A DNA stretch of 25,564 nt, from positions 99,619 through 125,182 of the forward strand of contig NW_008705586.1 of NCBI RefSeq assembly GCF_000186865.1, written 5' to 3'. The notes under the pieces were generated by a model. It worked only from the letters and a program-made list of their open reading frames with translations, was not told where the DNA came from and did not search any database. Shown piece by piece: positions 9,901 through 19,765 of this stretch. The DNA is from Aureococcus anophagefferens (Eukaryota > Sar > Pelagophyceae > Pelagomonadales > Pelagomonadaceae). A program made the position numbers and the translations under genes. The first letter of the stretch is position 1. Each line of letters begins with the position of its first letter.

Positions 9901-12436
9901 CGGAAGTCCGACAACTATCAGGCTCTCGAGTGTTCCCGGACTACGAGCGTGGTCGCAGTCCCAGCTTTCGATCGCTGCATTGACCCGATCTGATGACTCA
10001 CCACCACCACAGAAGACCATCTTTGGCAGGTCGCGTCGGAGCGCTGCAGCGGCGTGCTTAAGGGCGTCAGGGCGTGCTACGCAGGCCGCGATAAATCCTG
10101 AAAGGAGCTGTGCATGGCGCTCTGCAGGGGCTCGCGCACTACCTAGCAGTGTCAACGTACACCGAAGTGCAAGCGCGTGGTGGCCCAGGGTCTCGAGCTG
10201 ACGGCCCAACGCATGCTCCACGTGCTCATCGATGCGTGCCCAGCCCCTAACACGCGCGGTCGTAGTCACACTCTCGGACTGATCACGCCTGGTTGAAGCA
10301 TCATAGCTGGCCGCGTATGCCTCTTTGCTTGCGACATAGCACTCAACAGCGTGAACCTAGGATTTACGATCAGTGTGCACAATGTGAGCAATAGCACATT
10401 AGCGCTCTTCGAATCACCACATGACATGGCTCAGGCGTGCGCCTCGGCACCGCATGCGCGATAGCGATGGCCTGCCATGACCAGGTGTAGCGCGCACTTG
10501 CGTCGAAAGCCCCCGCTTTGATAGCGCCAGGCGGCTTGCTCGTAAAGGACAGCTGCGTTCAGATTTGTCTCGAATTGGGCTGCTCCAACGAGCGCATCAG
10601 CTGCAGCTTCAGCGCATGACCGACCGCCCTTGGAACGACGCTTGGCACGTGGTGCGAGACCATCGCCCTCATCGTTGCGACAGTCGGCAGCCACAAGTGC
10701 AGCACGCGTAAGCATACGCGCAGCCACTGTTGCCCGCCGTCCTGCAGCCCGATAATCCCCACTTTCACTTCGCGCCTCGGCTGTGCGTGCCTCATCGGCA
10801 GCTGCTACCAGTGCTGCAGTCGCTGCATCGATCGCGCTGATTGCATCTCGCCAAAGCACCTTCGCATCACCAGACGCGCCTAGGGATGTATCGTGCAGTA
10901 AATTCGTACCATGAAGTCTGGACCGACGCCCACAACTCAAGCGACCGATGGCACACTAAACTGATTTGCGCAGGAAACTGCACCGTCGTCGGTACTTGCA
11001 TCAACGAGTGTATTGGTTGCTGGACCTCGAGATCGATGCTGCTTGAGGGAAGCGAGACAGAGCAAGGTTCGAGCAATCATTTCGTTAGCGCAACCCAAAT
11101 GCAGCAAAGCCCTGTCACCTACGAGATACATTTGAACATGGACACGACTGCGGTCAAAGGCCTGCCTGACACAGTGACCGCGCTCTTGAAATCGTCGCGC
11201 GCCAGGCGGTACATGGAGAGAGCAGTCTCATAGTCGCGCATAGAGAAAGTGGTGTCAGCGAGAAGTCGTATCTGGGCTTCAATTGTGTCAAAGCGGTACC
11301 TGACTCCGGTGACGATGCCGTCGCCAGTCTCAACTGCGCCAGTAGTGCCAGAACCTATGCCACAAGTATCTGGCTTCGAGGAAGGTGCGTCTTGATGGCA
11401 GTGCAGGCGCACCAGAAAGAGCGGACGCAGCTTCGCGAGGGCGCCGCAGCCAGGATTTTAAAACGTTGCGCACACCCTTTCGCGAAGAGTTTACGTTGGC
11501 GAACAGGCTGGCGACACGCCGCTCGATGGCAGGTACGACGCCCCCATGCACAAGTTCAGAGGTAAAGCGACGCAGCTCTGCCGTATCCGCTGCGTCAAGA
11601 CATGGAAATCGCACCTACGACATTAATCGACTGCACAGCGCGGATACCGACGGGGAAGGGTCCCGCACGGATCGGCGCGGGTAGCACACGTCAATCGGTG
11701 TCGCACCCGGTGCAAGGGAATTGATATTTAGAAGTCGGGCGATGGTCGGAGCGCCTCCGACGATGGATGGGAGCGATGCGCGAGCTGCGCTCAGCGCGGC
11801 TCGCGCATCACCCAATCCTTCAATCACGTCATGGAGAACCAGGACATGGCGCGGTGTTGCCCTCTCGTCGAAGTGTCCATCGGTCAGGCCTGAAGCGAGA
11901 TGATGCGGTGAGCCAAGCTCCTCAAGTGCTGCTGCGACACCAGCAGGTTCAGATGACGATGCCACGAGCACCAGCACCGCAGGGCAATCGAACCCGTCGT
12001 ACTCACCGTGGCGGAGCGATGCTTCCAGCGCCATACGCCAACGCGCAAACCAGGCACCGCGCGGACGATTTCCACCCACATCCCCTCTGACGGTCTGGGA
12101 CTTACCACTAAATGAGGCGCTCAAGTCTACTGCCTCTCCTTTTTGGTGCGCAACCGCAGATCTCAGCGATGCATCTGCACGATCGAGAGGCATGAGCCTT
12201 GCCGACCGTGCACCCACGAATCGCACACGCAACCCTCCAGAGAGCGTAAAATGCTTGGTCGCACTTCGGAACGTCAGTTGACTCTGCGCTGACGGCTCCC
12301 CTCCTGACGAGAGGGATGCGAACTCGGACAGCAGCTCGCAAAAGCCCAGGCCTCCGTTTTTCCGGCAGATACGGTCAACCTCCGCGCTCACCGCACAGCA
12401 GACCAGCGGCCCGACCGACTGGTTGAAAGCTTCCAT
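6935..12436 (-). CDS. TRAPPC8: TRAPP complex subunit TRAPPC8 (Trs85), eight exons
   Basis: This is the TRAPPIII-specific subunit of the Rab1/Ypt1 exchange factor, acting in ER-Golgi transport and autophagy. Exons on the minus strand are 12436-11690, 11614-11413, 11369-11184, 11118-10957, 10879-10443, 10356-9484, 9413-7857 and 7771-6935. All phases close, giving 1666 residues (human about 1435). Signatures in order: GFCELLSEFA, PAVLVLVASSSEP, HVLVLHDVIEG, CLDAADTAELRRFTSEL, QIRLLADTTFSMRDYETALSMY, LYEQAAWRY, LHLVMAGHRYRACG, the GLPLPVI segment, IDIDVVFRNAF, LRVVGVRWKLSG and a C-terminal FLLTVED. Intron 10357-10442 needs a GC donor. Intron 11119-11183 prefers one (giving DFKSDRALLHLG), but a GT donor at 11170 would also close. 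The first donor could instead follow 11648, and the exon 2/3 join could be 11355/11299. Exon 7 encodes Gly-5 from a run of 16 G on the coding strand. Start: the ATG before EAFNQSVGPLVCC. Confidence 0.9.
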
Positions 12437-12480
12437 CTTCGTGCGCCACACGCTTATTTAAACTGACGATCTCTGTTTAC

Positions 12481-12619
12481 GTCCACTTGGCCCGTATCTC
12501 CCGCTAGCCTGAGGAAGCAAGGTAAACTCCTCCCCCGAGCAATATGGTAGTATTTCCGTCCACTTGGCCTTTCGTATCTCCCACTAGCCTGAGCTAAAGG
12601 AAGCAAGTAAAATCCTCCC
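12481..12619 (+). repeat. Diverged tandem duplication upstream of TRAPPC8
   Basis: Two units begin at 12481 and 12558 (period 77). Both run GTCCACTTGGCC, CGTATCTCCC, CTAGCCTGAG, GGAAGCAAG and on to AATCCTCCC or a close variant. The first has lost the three-base TTT and other short segments. The second unit is nearly identical over 37 bp to 14651-14687. The pair lies 45-183 bp upstream of the TRAPPC8 start codon, in its promoter or 5' leader. Confidence 0.8.
12553..12589 (-). promoter_or_regulatory. Shared 37-bp upstream element, TRAPPC8 copy
   Basis: It is identical to 14651-14687 except for one base (C versus T). It begins 117 bp upstream of the TRAPPC8 ATG, and the other copy begins 113 bp upstream of the transporter ATG, in the same orientation relative to the gene. 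The similar placement suggests a promoter or leader element; a short transposon relic is the alternative. Confidence 0.4.
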
Positions 12620-13101
12620 TTAAGGGGGGGTTGAGCTCAGTTTCAATTAAAGATGCCAGAATGAAGGCCGACGGACCGCGCTTGGATGGCGCAGCCACCT
12701 CAGCGGGCCACTGTCACCGGATGCTTGCGCTTGGGGGACTTCTGCCGGCGCTTTAAGCATGCCATGGCCATCTTAAGTCGCAACTTGTCCTTGAGAATAT
12801 CCCTTCCATCCGCGACCAAGTGTGCAAGCCTAGTACACGCCCCGCCCGCCGCAGGCCGGAACCAATAGGTAATACTTACTCACTTAATACCAGTGGCGGC
12901 CGGTAGGCATACGTTGTTTGCCACACTGCCGCCTACCTTCGGGCCAGTGAAGCGACGGTGACATTTCAGCGTTGCCAGAAACCTGCACTATTCAGGGGCG
13001 CGGTGCAAGTGCGCTCGGTGGTCCACTGCCGACTCCGTTCCAATGAGCACTGTGACTGCGCCATAGACCCGGCACAGCGAAGTCCGAACCTGTGAAAGGG
13101 C
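12620..13101. other. Intergenic region, nothing recognisable
   Basis: This lies between the TRAPPC8 promoter repeats and the 3' end of the transporter gene. A 60-residue plus-strand frame at 12686-12868 has no recognisable content. No RNA gene or strong repeat was seen. Confidence 0.4.
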
Positions 13102-14538
13102 CTATTGGCACGGCACGGCCAAGCAGGCGTCAACCGTGAGGCTATAAAGAAGCCCGACGACCAAGAATGTGAAAAGGCCGCCGAGTTTTAGGTTCAGTCC
13201 GGCATCCTCGTGGTCCGATTGAGGCAATCGTGCACGCAATTTGCGGAGAGACCACAACAGCTGGCCGAAGAGCATCACGATATAGCCAGTAATTTCAAGG
13301 CCATCCACAGCTTCCTTGTAGAAAATTACAGAGATGACGACCGTTAGAAAGCCTTTCGCGTAGCCGGCAAACATGTAACTCAGGGCACTGAGTTTTCCAA
13401 TGATATTTATTTGGATAAGATTGAGCGAGAACGCAATGATGCAGTCGCACAAAAGAAACCACGGGGACACGCTTGTCAATCGAAAATCGGCCTGACCCCA
13501 TTCGGTTGCAGCAGCCACGACGGCAAGGCCCATGGCTGTTGCCGGGCCAAGAAAGTAGAGCGTTGTGATGGCATCGAGTTTGGAAGCATGTTTCCCGCCT
13601 CCAAGGGATGTGTTTAGAACAAGCTGCTGGCCCACAAGATAGAAGCTATAACAAGCATTACTGACCATCATGAACATGAAGCCAGCCGTCGACCAGCCCG
13701 CGACCTCCGACTTCGCCACGCTCGCGACAACGACTGCACCGAGGATGACTGTCAAATTTAAGACCGGAAGCATGGAGACAGCCTCCTTCCCCGCCATGGC
13801 GAGAAGGATGTAAACGCCGATTGCCTGCCCCGGCTTCAGAAGCTGGATGTACCCAACAGGTAGGTAGTCATACACCGCGTTAGAGCCATAAAGGTAAAAT
13901 GTGTATAGTAGCGCGAGAGGCCTACAAGCCAGATAAGCTCTTTTTACGTAAATGTGGTATCGGAGCGGGGGGGGGTCGCCAGCGCCTCGGACGCGGATAG
14001 TCTACACGCAGATGGTCATATAGTGCCTTGGGGTCATCCCAACCTTGGCCGGATCCGACAAGCCCGCGAACACACAGCCCCGCGCTGCGATTGAACAGAA
14101 CAGCATCTGCAACATTGTCAGGGTGGCTGCCCATGGCCATTGAGTCAAAATATATGCGTTCAAATAGACAATCCCAATCGCCGCCGACATGTATATGGCA
14201 ATCATTGCCACAGACTCGAAGACACCGGTTGCCTTTAACACCTTGGGCTTTCCGTGCATAGCAGCTGGCTCGTGAGGAATCTCGACGTCCTTGCCTTCTT
14301 GCACATCTGGGCGCAGAAGCTCAGCATGATCCAGCCCACCGCGGTCCCGAGGGGACAGACGGGCGTATTCCCTGTTCATCCAGGGGGGCAGCTGGACTTC
14401 AGCGACGAATAAGGCAGCAGCCACGAGAGCTAGTATCCGAATGAGCAATCCCATCCAGAAGTCCAGCGCTGATGTCGAAAGGAGCTGGCCTGACCTGGAT
14501 ACCGCATAGAATTCGAGCTGGCCGGTGGAACCCCTCAT
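13102..14538 (-). CDS. Drug/metabolite-superfamily transporter (nucleotide-sugar / phosphate-translocator type)
   Basis: This is a polytopic membrane protein, probably exchanging nucleotide sugars or phosphorylated metabolites across a Golgi, ER or plastid membrane; the substrate cannot be read from sequence. Exons 14538-14006 and 13921-13102 give 450 residues. The 84-nt intron joins HYMTICV to PLALLYTFYLYGSNAVYDYL in frame. Family traits are IGIVYLNAYILTQWPWAATLTMLQM in the early membrane segment pair, then NAVYDYLPVGYIQLLKPGQA (the conserved signature following TM4), and near the C-terminus YAKGFLTVVISVIFYKEAVDG and GYIVMLFGQLLWS. About ten hydrophobic segments are visible. A charged stretch (about residues 50-100) follows the first hydrophobic segment (MGLLIRILALVAAALFVAEV), longer than is usual for the family. 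The start could be the ATG at 14538 or the internal Met that begins MGLLIRILA. Confidence 0.8.
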
Positions 14539-14650
14539 TGACCGCAGCGAAGGTTGAGGGACCCCCCTGAACGCTTAAAACGTCATTGAATAAGGCCCAT
14601 TCTATAGCGCGGCGCCAGGCGCCGCCCAAGGCAGCAGAAGTCGGATTAAA

Positions 14651-14687
14651 TTTCCGTCCACTTGGCCTTTCGTATCTCCCATTAGCC
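14651..14687 (-). promoter_or_regulatory. Shared 37-bp upstream element, transporter copy
   Basis: The 37 bp match 12553-12589 with one mismatch, and the element lies 113 bp upstream of the transporter start codon. The same block therefore precedes two successive minus-strand genes at almost the same distance. Function is inferred only from position. Confidence 0.4.
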
Positions 14688-15083
14688 CCGTCGTCCGTTA
14701 GTCGTCCGTGCAAAGGACAAGCGGAGACGACCTCGCAGGGGCAGCTGCGGGAGGTACGTGGTCTGACTTACTGGCGATAACCAGATGACCCAAATCCCCC
14801 AGCGTCATCGCCTAGGATACGCATCCCCCGTATCCTCCTCCTCCTTAACCTAGCTTCTAACGCTCCGGCTATGGTTCACTTGAGGGAAAATGGCAGTGCT
14901 CCTGACCTAGACGGTAAAAGGAAAAGCGAGATGGGGCTGCTAAGCAGCCCTGATTCCCAACAGGAGAGGATCACTCTATACTGTCTTAATGTGGAATAGA
15001 AAGCCTGAGAGGAGCAGACTGGGCGTCGTGGGTAAAAGAGGGGAAGCTCAGTGTGCTACCTTAAGGTAGCCCAGTCATCATAA
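14688..15083. other. Divergent intergenic region with three strong hairpins
   Basis: This region separates the transporter promoter from the MITE and DYNC2I1. Three perfect inverted repeats lie in series: AGGATACG with its complement around a 7-nt loop (14814-14836), GGGCTGC-TAA-GCAGCCC (14934-14950) and the 16-bp palindrome GCTACCTTAAGGTAGC (15055-15070). I see no Sm site, tRNA boxes or snoRNA boxes that would make this a known RNA gene. No coding frame is supported. Confidence 0.5.
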
Positions 15084-15331
15084 TATGTGGCTCCCCACGA
15101 TAGAATGCCGGGTTTACGTTGCACCCCAGGATTTCGAGTGGGTGGTTCAGCGGCCAAGACGGCGTTGGAGGCTCTCAGATGCAACAAGAATCTTCCAAAT
15201 CCGCCGTCATGGCGCCGAGATAGAGCTCTCCAAAGGTGCCCATCACCACTGCCCAGGCCCTCTTGGCCATCGACTTTCTCGATTTGATCTCGAGCTGCTT
15301 AATCCGGGATCCTATCGTGGGGAGCCACATA
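15084..15331. mobile_element. 248-bp MITE with terminal inverted repeats
   Basis: The ends are a perfect 20-bp inverted repeat (15084-15103 and 15312-15331, core TGTGGCTCCCCACGATAG). It extends inward to 28 bp with two mismatches. The flanks carry the direct repeat ATAA (15080-15083 and 15332-15335); if the outermost TA belongs to the target, the duplication would instead be TA. The interior has no transposase. Small size, AT-rich target and palindromic ends are those of a non-autonomous MITE. It sits about 150 bp upstream of the DYNC2I1 start codon. Confidence 0.75.
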
Positions 15332-15486
15332 ATAATTTATTAAATTATTGTAACTATCTACGCGGGTATGAATATTGGATATTGACCGGCATCTTACTTA
15401 TGGAGCATATCGATTCGATCTTGCTATAATCTTCATCATTTGATTCCATCTCAGGAGCGGTCTTATTGCCAGTGTATTCTATTGAC

Positions 15487-18127
15487 ATGCCTTCGACATA
15501 TTCAGCAGAAGACGACTACGGAGACGACTTTGAGGATTATGACGACGATTTTTGTGAGGTGGAATTGCAAGCACCAGCACCGCCGTCAAAACAGCAGATG
15601 TCGACATTGACTGGTGCCTCGAAAAAAAGAAGTACGCCCGGGCGAGCCCTGGGCGACTTAGAGGCGATCCAAGACGCAGTTAAAAATGAGAACTCCGGCA
15701 TGGCAAACCGGGCAGCGAGGGTTGCAGCGACAGCAGCAGCAAACGATATCGCTGCCATGAAGGAGACACCAGCTTCGGGGCGGGAAACAAAAGGTTTGAA
15801 ATCAGGTAAGGCTTCTAAGAGCGCCGGTACGAAGCAGGCCAAGTATGTGGCGGCTGGATCGGCGATTCCATTAGGATCACTAAGTACCACCAATCTGGCA
15901 GTACGACGTGCTCAAGCCCTACGGGCACGTTTGGCTTTAGTGTCAGAGTGGTATGCTGCTTTCGATCAACCTCCATTAACAGAGCATCAGCTCTACCGGC
16001 TCAAATTGCGCAGTGCCACCGCCTCCAGTCGGGAGCGTGTTAACGGCGCTAGATGTCGTCTAACAAGCTTATCTCGCTGACTATTAGGTGTGCAATTGGA
16101 ACGGCAGATGATCTAGTCAGCACTTCAATGCAATGCGAAGCGGTCAGAGCAGCCGATGCTGAGATGCAATTTGCTAATGGAAATGATGATACCGAATTCG
16201 AAAATCTTATGGCGCAGCTAGGTGGCAAGAGGGTAGTGGAAAGTGACGTCGTTCATATCAGTTCAAGCAAAGTTAGCCTAACTGACAACAAGGGATTAGT
16301 CAGTCAGCCGGGGCCATTCCCAATCAACACCCAGGCAAGTTGCGCTAGAGCGCAACGATTACCTGCTTTTGTGCGGAACATGGCCCCTGTTGTCGAGATC
16401 CTTCTTGAGCAACTCAACTACAGCTCTAAGGCTGACACGGTAGGAAATAATCATGAGCCAAACGGCGATACGTTCCTTCCTTCCGCTTGGAGGGCCATTG
16501 GCGAAAATAGAGAAGGCATGCATGCGGCCGGGGTCGGCAATTTACCTTGGTCTTTGGCAATTTGTTAATCACATCATTTGTAGGCAAGTAACGGGAATCT
16601 CGTTCTCGCTGACACGTCCGTCCATTCTTCTAGCATTATTGCGAGAACCGCCATGTCAACACCGAAGTAGCGTTTCCTCCGACATCGAAAATAATGATGA
16701 TGATGATGATGATGTGACTAACCTTGCGGGTACCAAGCTTGCCATATGGGATACTCTGCATCCGGACGTATCAGCTGCCTCGCTTAAAGGGATGGCACTA
16801 ATCTCGTGCGCTTGTTTTGCCCCTAATAACAATTTCGTTGTAGTTGCGGGAAGCTCTAGCGGCGCACTCGCACTCTGGGACTTACGCGAGCACGGTAAAT
16901 TTGGCGGTGGCTTGTGCAATGCTGCATACACGAGCGGCATATGTAGCCACCAATCTCTGCACTGTTCTGAAGTCCTTGGCATATGTCCCATGTCAGATTC
17001 CATGGCAAACTCACGCGGTAATGCGTCCTTTCAATTTGCTAGCATGGATGACCGTGGGTTCATTGCAATCTGGCTTGTCGTGGAGTCACAGACAGGAGAC
17101 ACTGCCTCGCTCGGACATGCAATTGCAGCAATTGCAGCAGTTAACCACGGCACCGTCTCACAAGCCGATGAATCTCTCCTTGGCGTCCGTGCTGGCAGCG
17201 CTCTTCGCCTGACTTGCACTCGATCTCTTTCGATTTGGTCATCGATGCCTTTGCTTTTAGCGCCGTGCGGTGGCAGTTACCGCGCGCAATCAGCTGATAG
17301 GTGTGAATCCACCAGCCCTGACTTCTCCGTGTTCGATGAAACGCCCATTGGACCAAGCATTTCCTCATTTGTCATGTCACCTGCTGATCCCAACGAGTTC
17401 CTCGTTATATAAGCAGTGTCACCTGCTAATTCTTTCTTAGTTTAGTGCGACCAGTAAGTGCAAACAATTGTAGGTTGGCCTAAACGACGGTAACCTCGTC
17501 AAATGCTCAAGACTGGGCCTTGCTGCAGAGCCTTGCATATTTTTTGCTTCGGCAGATGTCATGCGTTTGTCAATTTCTGGTGAGTCAAAGAGGACGGTAG
17601 ACGAAGGAGTGTTGCCATCGCAAGCGGGTCTGCGCACAACCTGCCTTCACTTCTCGCCCTTTGTTAGCAAGGTCTTCCTGGCCGGCCAACTCGACGGTGG
17701 CTGCAGACTTCATCACCTCGATCGTCCCACGCCGCTTTACTCTTGGCCTATAATCGTAAACAAGGCGCGGTCGGCATCGTGGGCCATCACAGATATGACC
17801 ATGGTTTCGGACATCAAGTGGTCTCCTCAGAGGCCCAACGTTTTTTTCGTTCTGTATGCCAATGGCGACCTCCACACCTTTGATCTCGACAGGGATGTCA
17901 CTGCCCCAGTCCAGTCACTCGTGCTCGCCCAAGAATTCGAGTTTGGTCTCGGGGACTGGCATCCAAAACTTGCCATTTCTTCCGGCCGCACGCTTGCCAC
18001 CAAGGTCTTGGCCGTCTCTGTGGGCAATTCTGTATTTACTCGGCCTCTTTCCGAATCGATTGCAAGGGCGCAGGATGGTGAACTTGCAGCGTTCCATAGC
18101 AGGCTGGAACATTGGCGTGTGATGTGA
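15487..18127 (+). CDS. DYNC2I1: Cytoplasmic dynein-2 intermediate chain 1 (WDR60/FAP163), four exons
   Basis: This is an intermediate chain of the retrograde intraflagellar-transport motor, working inside cilia. Exons 15487-16027, 16108-16549, 16584-17403 and 17474-18127 give 818 residues (human about 1066). The acidic N-terminus DDYGDDFEDYDDDF is a WDR60 hallmark. FDQPPLTEHQLYRLKL corresponds to the family's FDxPPxSEYExY segment. The C-terminal half is WD40 repeats, including VVVAGSSSGALALWDLREH, FQFASMDDRGFIAIW, DPNEFLVGLNDGNLVKC (formed across the 70-nt intron), CLHFSPFVSKVFLAGQLDGG and DIKWSPQRPNVFFVLYANG. The last intron is well supported. The first junction (16027/16108) is a best guess from family spacing, and the 34-nt second intron is uncertain. 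A GAT run encodes Asp-6 before the WD region. Its presence implies that the organism builds cilia. Confidence 0.88.
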
Positions 18128-18471
18128 GAATCAGTACAGCGGGAATGAACTATAGCCCAATCTACATAAGTGGCATACACCGAGCCAAGGTTATCTCGGG
18201 CTCAAGTGCTTGGCTAGTTTGGGTCAAGGCGGGCCAGGAACCCCAGATGAAAGACATGGGGATGTTCCCCCGCTGGAATTGTATCTTGATAATCGCCCCC
18301 ACTCGAAGCTGCATATACCGCCAGTTGGGCTGCGCATCCTCGTCTTCGGGCGATTGTAGGGCCAAGGATACCCCAAAGGCAGGAAATGCCGGGCTATGGG
18401 TGAGGCAACGCCGCGGCTCTTAGAGCAGTGCCACGACCTAAGCAGAATGAGGCCGCTTCGCCGCAGGAAAT

Positions 18472-18542
18472 GCCACCGTGACGGTGGCCGAGTCTAAGGA
18501 GAAATACCCCAAACTAGGGTAACGTATCCCGCCGGCGGGATA
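18472..18542. repeat. Hairpin plus 18-bp perfect palindrome
   Basis: GCCACCG-TGA-CGGTGGC (18472-18488) is followed by the perfect palindrome TATCCCGCCGGCGGGATA (18525-18542). They lie about 350 bp beyond the DYNC2I1 stop. They could be ends of a small element; no partner repeats were seen in the window. Confidence 0.6.
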
Positions 18543-18586
18543 TGCTAAACGCCGCTTCAACTTGGGCTTCAACCTCAAACCTTGCA

Positions 18587-18652
18587 CTTCAACAGGGACC
18601 TCAACACAGCCGCTTGCCCTTCAAAAGGGACCTCAACACCGCCGCTCACGCC
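18587..18652 (+). repeat. Imperfect 32-34-bp tandem duplication
   Basis: The two units share CTTCAA, then AGGGACCTCAACAC and GCCGCT, ending in GCC. A related but more diverged segment with CAACACCGCCGCT appears near 20280, so the unit may belong to a dispersed family. Confidence 0.6.
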
Positions 18653-19468
18653 CTGCGGGGCCTCTGACGCGCCGCCCACGCCTTAGGGGGCGCGACCCGC
18701 CCCGAACCACGTGCCAGAAGCCCTCCAGAAGCCCTCCAGAACCCTTCCGCGGACCCGAAATACCCCAAGCCCCTTACGATTTTGCGATTTCAATTTCCCC
18801 CACTGCCCCACCCTGGCTCTGACCACGGTCGACCCCCCCCCCAGAAGTACGAAACAATTGCTAATGGTACCGAGTGGTCCCAGAACCGGCCACGACGCGT
18901 CCGCCCCAGTCGGGGGGCGTCCACGAGGGACGTCGTCGGCCAGGGGCTCGGGTAGTGTGCCGCTAGTGGTGTGCCGCGCGTGCGCGCGAAACAAAGCCCG
19001 CGGGTAAACAGTCAAAAACGGAGTCATTGCGCCGCCCCGTGCTCGATCACGACCAGGGCAACGGGGGTCATCGCGTGCCTCGTGCGGAGCACGACGGGGC
19101 AGTGTGGAAACCAACCATAGGCGGAGGACCCCCCATAGAAGTATTATTTATTATTCTGAGGCGGGAGGCGTGACTACTCTGTACGTAGACCGCGCGCGCG
19201 CGTGGTCCGGTGAACCTCAATTTCGTTCGACCCTCGGCAAAATCGGTCGAATATATCATACCGAGTCAACCACGGCTCGTTAAATTGTCCAATCGCATCG
19301 ATTCCGACGCGTTTCAGGCGCGGGTCGCGGGTTCGGGCCGGGGAAACGTAGAGAGTCAACTTCAACATTGCACTGATCGTGCAAACTTTTTGACCCAGGA
19401 CTATTAGGATTTTATTTTGGTTTTCACACTGCGACGGGGCGGCACCATCGTCGACCGCGGGCTGGTCT

Positions 19469-19765
19469 TTGCGGCCATCGTCTGCGTCGAACCTGTCGCA
19501 ACGGCGGACCTACAAAATCAATCTGCATCATCCTCTCCTGGAAGCCCTGGCAGACGAGCTGCATGTGCGGTTTCATGGTGTACCGCGCGCTGCAACGAGA
19601 GCATGTCCATGCCGCGCGAGAAGCGCGACAGCCGCCCCGGCAAAAAACCGTGGCCTCGAGTACGAGAGCGTCCGCAAGGCCCGTGCCAGAATCATGCGCG
19701 CCACAGGACCCACCGGAACCGCGAGCACGAACGTGACGACGACGGCGGCGAGGGCGAAAGCGTGA
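19469..19765 (+). pseudogene. Possible hAT transposase fragment
   Basis: The frame contains QRRTYKINLHHPLLEALADE followed by LHVRF. This matches the spacing of the hAT transposase segment in which an aromatic/Tyr start is followed by a Pro-Leu-Asp-like core and ends in a xLxxRF motif. The rest of the frame (Ala/Arg-rich tail) shows no family resemblance, and no RNase-H catalytic blocks or BED finger are visible. I read it as a short decayed remnant. Chance similarity is possible because only about 25 residues support it. Confidence 0.3.

Noticed and set aside
9890..10201. Plus-strand 103-residue frame within TRAPPC8
   Set aside because: Antisense shadow of a well-conserved TRAPPC8 exon.
18683..19114. 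143-residue minus-strand frame
   Set aside because: Arg/Gly/Pro-rich composition follows from GC-rich DNA; no motif, and the plus strand is equally open.
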